64,000 nucleotides of DNA. Source: Acanthaster planci. Its lineage: Eukaryota > Echinodermata > Asteroidea > Valvatida > Acanthasteridae. Position 1 is the first letter of the stretch, and each line of letters opens with the position of its first letter. Under the pieces are notes generated by a model. The model did not search any database. It saw only the letters and a list, made by a program, of their open reading frames with translations, and was not told the DNA's origin. Both the position numbers and the translations under genes were made by a program. Below are positions 62,387 to 64,000 of the stretch, one piece after another. The DNA is taken from assembly GCF_001949145.1 (NCBI RefSeq), contig NW_019091388.1:1680315-1744314 (forward strand), read 5' to 3'.

Positions 62387-64000
62387 GTGAGATCTTATTT
62401 TGTAGACAGTACTTGTGGTTAGATGTTTTTGTACAGGTTTTTGTTGACTGTTGTATACAGCAGAGCATGATTTGTTCAGTAGTGCTGAGATGCGCCTTGT
62501 ACACATGAAGCTGTAAATCTTACAGTTGTTGAATGCATGCCCGTGCCATACATGTACGTGTACCATACTTTAATTTTCATCTTCATCCTCACACAATGCA
62601 CTTTTATGAAATTGCCCTTGATTATTCATTTTGTTGTTTGCATTTTTATTTCTTCGTGCGCTCAGTTCTCATATTGAACATGTGTACATGTATGAACCAT
62701 TTTTGTTGCAGTACAGAATAAAGGGTTTTCACTTGCATCCAGAAATAGATTTTAAAAATCAATTTGAAATTTGTTAGCAGTGCCGTGAAATAGCTATATG
62801 AAGCTGGTGCAGGAAATGCTGTACCTACACGTACCTGTATACATGCATCTGTATCTTCTTCATGCAAGTTGTAATCTGGGCTGTGTGCTGAAATCTAGAG
62901 GGTCTTGCTTTGATAACAATCATTAGACTGTGTGGCTGTTTGAGGGCACACATACACATGTGGGATGCAAATCACACACCAGTATGTTCCATTTGAAAAT
63001 GTGTAAAACTGGCCACGGGGGGGGCTGTAGCCTGTGCCTTTTAAAATTGTTGTACTTGGAGGAGTTACACTTACCCTTGAATTTGGTGTTACCAGGCACT
63101 GGAAAAAATTAAGTTTTCTGTCATTACTTTAACCTGTTCTTGCACTAAGATTTGAATTGCACTCTCTCTTCCACCTTAAGGATTTTGTCTTTGCACAAAG
63201 TAACTTACGCATGCAGTCCTTTCTTTGATTGATCAAATTTGGTAAAATGGTGGTGGGTCTCTCATCATTAAAGTTGGGGCAGTTGTTACTCCCCTATCCC
63301 CACTGAAACCAAAATTAACTGTTGATGGATGGGAAGATGGGAAGAATTGTGGTCGTTCATTTTGCTCAGGGACACGAGGACCCCATTGTGTCCTTCTGCT
63401 TCTGAGGTTGAAACCACATGCGGGAGAGTGTGCTGATGGAAGAGTGACAACCACTCGACACATTTTAGAGGGCTGAATTTGAAAACCAGTGGCTAGGTAA
63501 TGTCTTCCCCAAGGCAATTTCAAATTGCGGAAACTGCATCATTCATGCAGATAGACCTCTCGAAGGACACTGTTTTTACATGGGGACAGTGTGACAACAT
63601 ATGATACTGCATCAGTGTTGCCTATAACAGCAATTACATCCAAGGTTGGGGCCGGAGAAATGAGTAGCAATGAAACTGCACAGATCAACCTTGGGTATAA
63701 TTTCAAAGGTAAAAGAACCATTGGGAAAGAACCCTGAAGGTACGGGTAGATATACTCCAAGATATCAGTTGAAAGGCTAGCTGGAAATTATAGGTTTGTT
63801 GTCGCTACAAAATTAATTTGTACTGAATTACAATGTGGCACAGTGTAATAAAAGTAAAAGGGATGAAATCACAGGAGGCATTTGTAGTATCGAATGCCTC
63901 ATTGAAGGAGTTGGTGTGTAACAAGTTAACAGTTTTTCCCCTTTCTTGCTGTTAGTATGCCTGCAGCTTGCATACAACATTTCCTCTAACCGTCACAGAA
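62387..64000 (+). other. unc13: UNC13 intron, incomplete at the window end
   Basis: I looked for the next exon (expected to begin in phase 0 with Val and lead into the C1 domain) and did not find it. The sequence has TACATGTA palindromes near 62550 and 62690 and no recognisable element. Confidence 0.8.

Noticed and set aside
62054-62422. Overlapping Ser/Leu/Pro-rich frames, + strand
   Set aside because: Read from the pyrimidine-rich intron tract. Only the part from 62326 to 62386 is exon.
63953-64000. Possible next UNC13 exon after TGTTAG
   Set aside because: The translation (YACSLHTTF) does not resemble the conserved segment leading into the C1 domain.

Overview
This is eukaryotic genomic DNA, A+T-rich and mostly intronic. 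One protein-coding gene is recognisable: a UNC13/Munc13 orthologue (presynaptic vesicle-priming factor) on the + strand. Nine exons (about 1.5 kb, roughly 507 codons) are spread over about 60 kb. They join in one continuous reading frame, with matching phases at every junction and GT/AG borders. They run from the N-terminal C2A domain, through a disordered acidic and His-rich linker, to the calmodulin-binding helix and the segment just before the C1 domain. The start codon exon (5') and the C1, C2B, MUN and C2C exons (3') lie outside the window.
The gene content, large introns and non-coding repeats suggest a marine invertebrate. The introns are peppered with the palindromes TACATGTA/GTACATGTAC and CCGG-centred relatives. 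An inverted-repeat element with ends like GCCCAATTTCA is, as I recall, common in sea stars and other echinoderms. An echinoderm (perhaps an asteroid) is my best guess, but this is inference.
Layout: 1-2445 is upstream non-coding DNA. C2A exons are at 2446-2545, 28245-28362 and 30328-30451. A coiled-coil-like exon is at 47590-47715. The disordered linker exons are 49654-50027 (His/Asp-rich) and 53931-54286 (acidic, Tyr-rich). The calmodulin-binding region spans 57875-58061 and 58636-58712. The pre-C1 exon is 62326-62386. Everything else is intron.
The introns carry decayed mobile elements: a Penelope-like fragment framed by inverted pseudo-LTRs with hammerhead-like motifs (51515-52175), a second hammerhead-like motif (55087-55120, minus strand), a LINE reverse-transcriptase C-terminal remnant (38504-38719), a tRNA-derived SINE (about 16905-17165), several short inverted-repeat (MITE-like) elements, a perfect 221-bp tandem duplication (4412-4853) and dispersed direct repeats.
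I found no second gene, tRNA or rRNA gene, CRISPR array or prokaryotic feature. The remaining open frames are about as long as chance allows in 64 kb and match nothing I know. I see no wholly new system. The items most worth a second look are the altered spacing of the calmodulin anchor residues, the His-rich linker exon and the hammerhead-bearing Penelope-like remnants.
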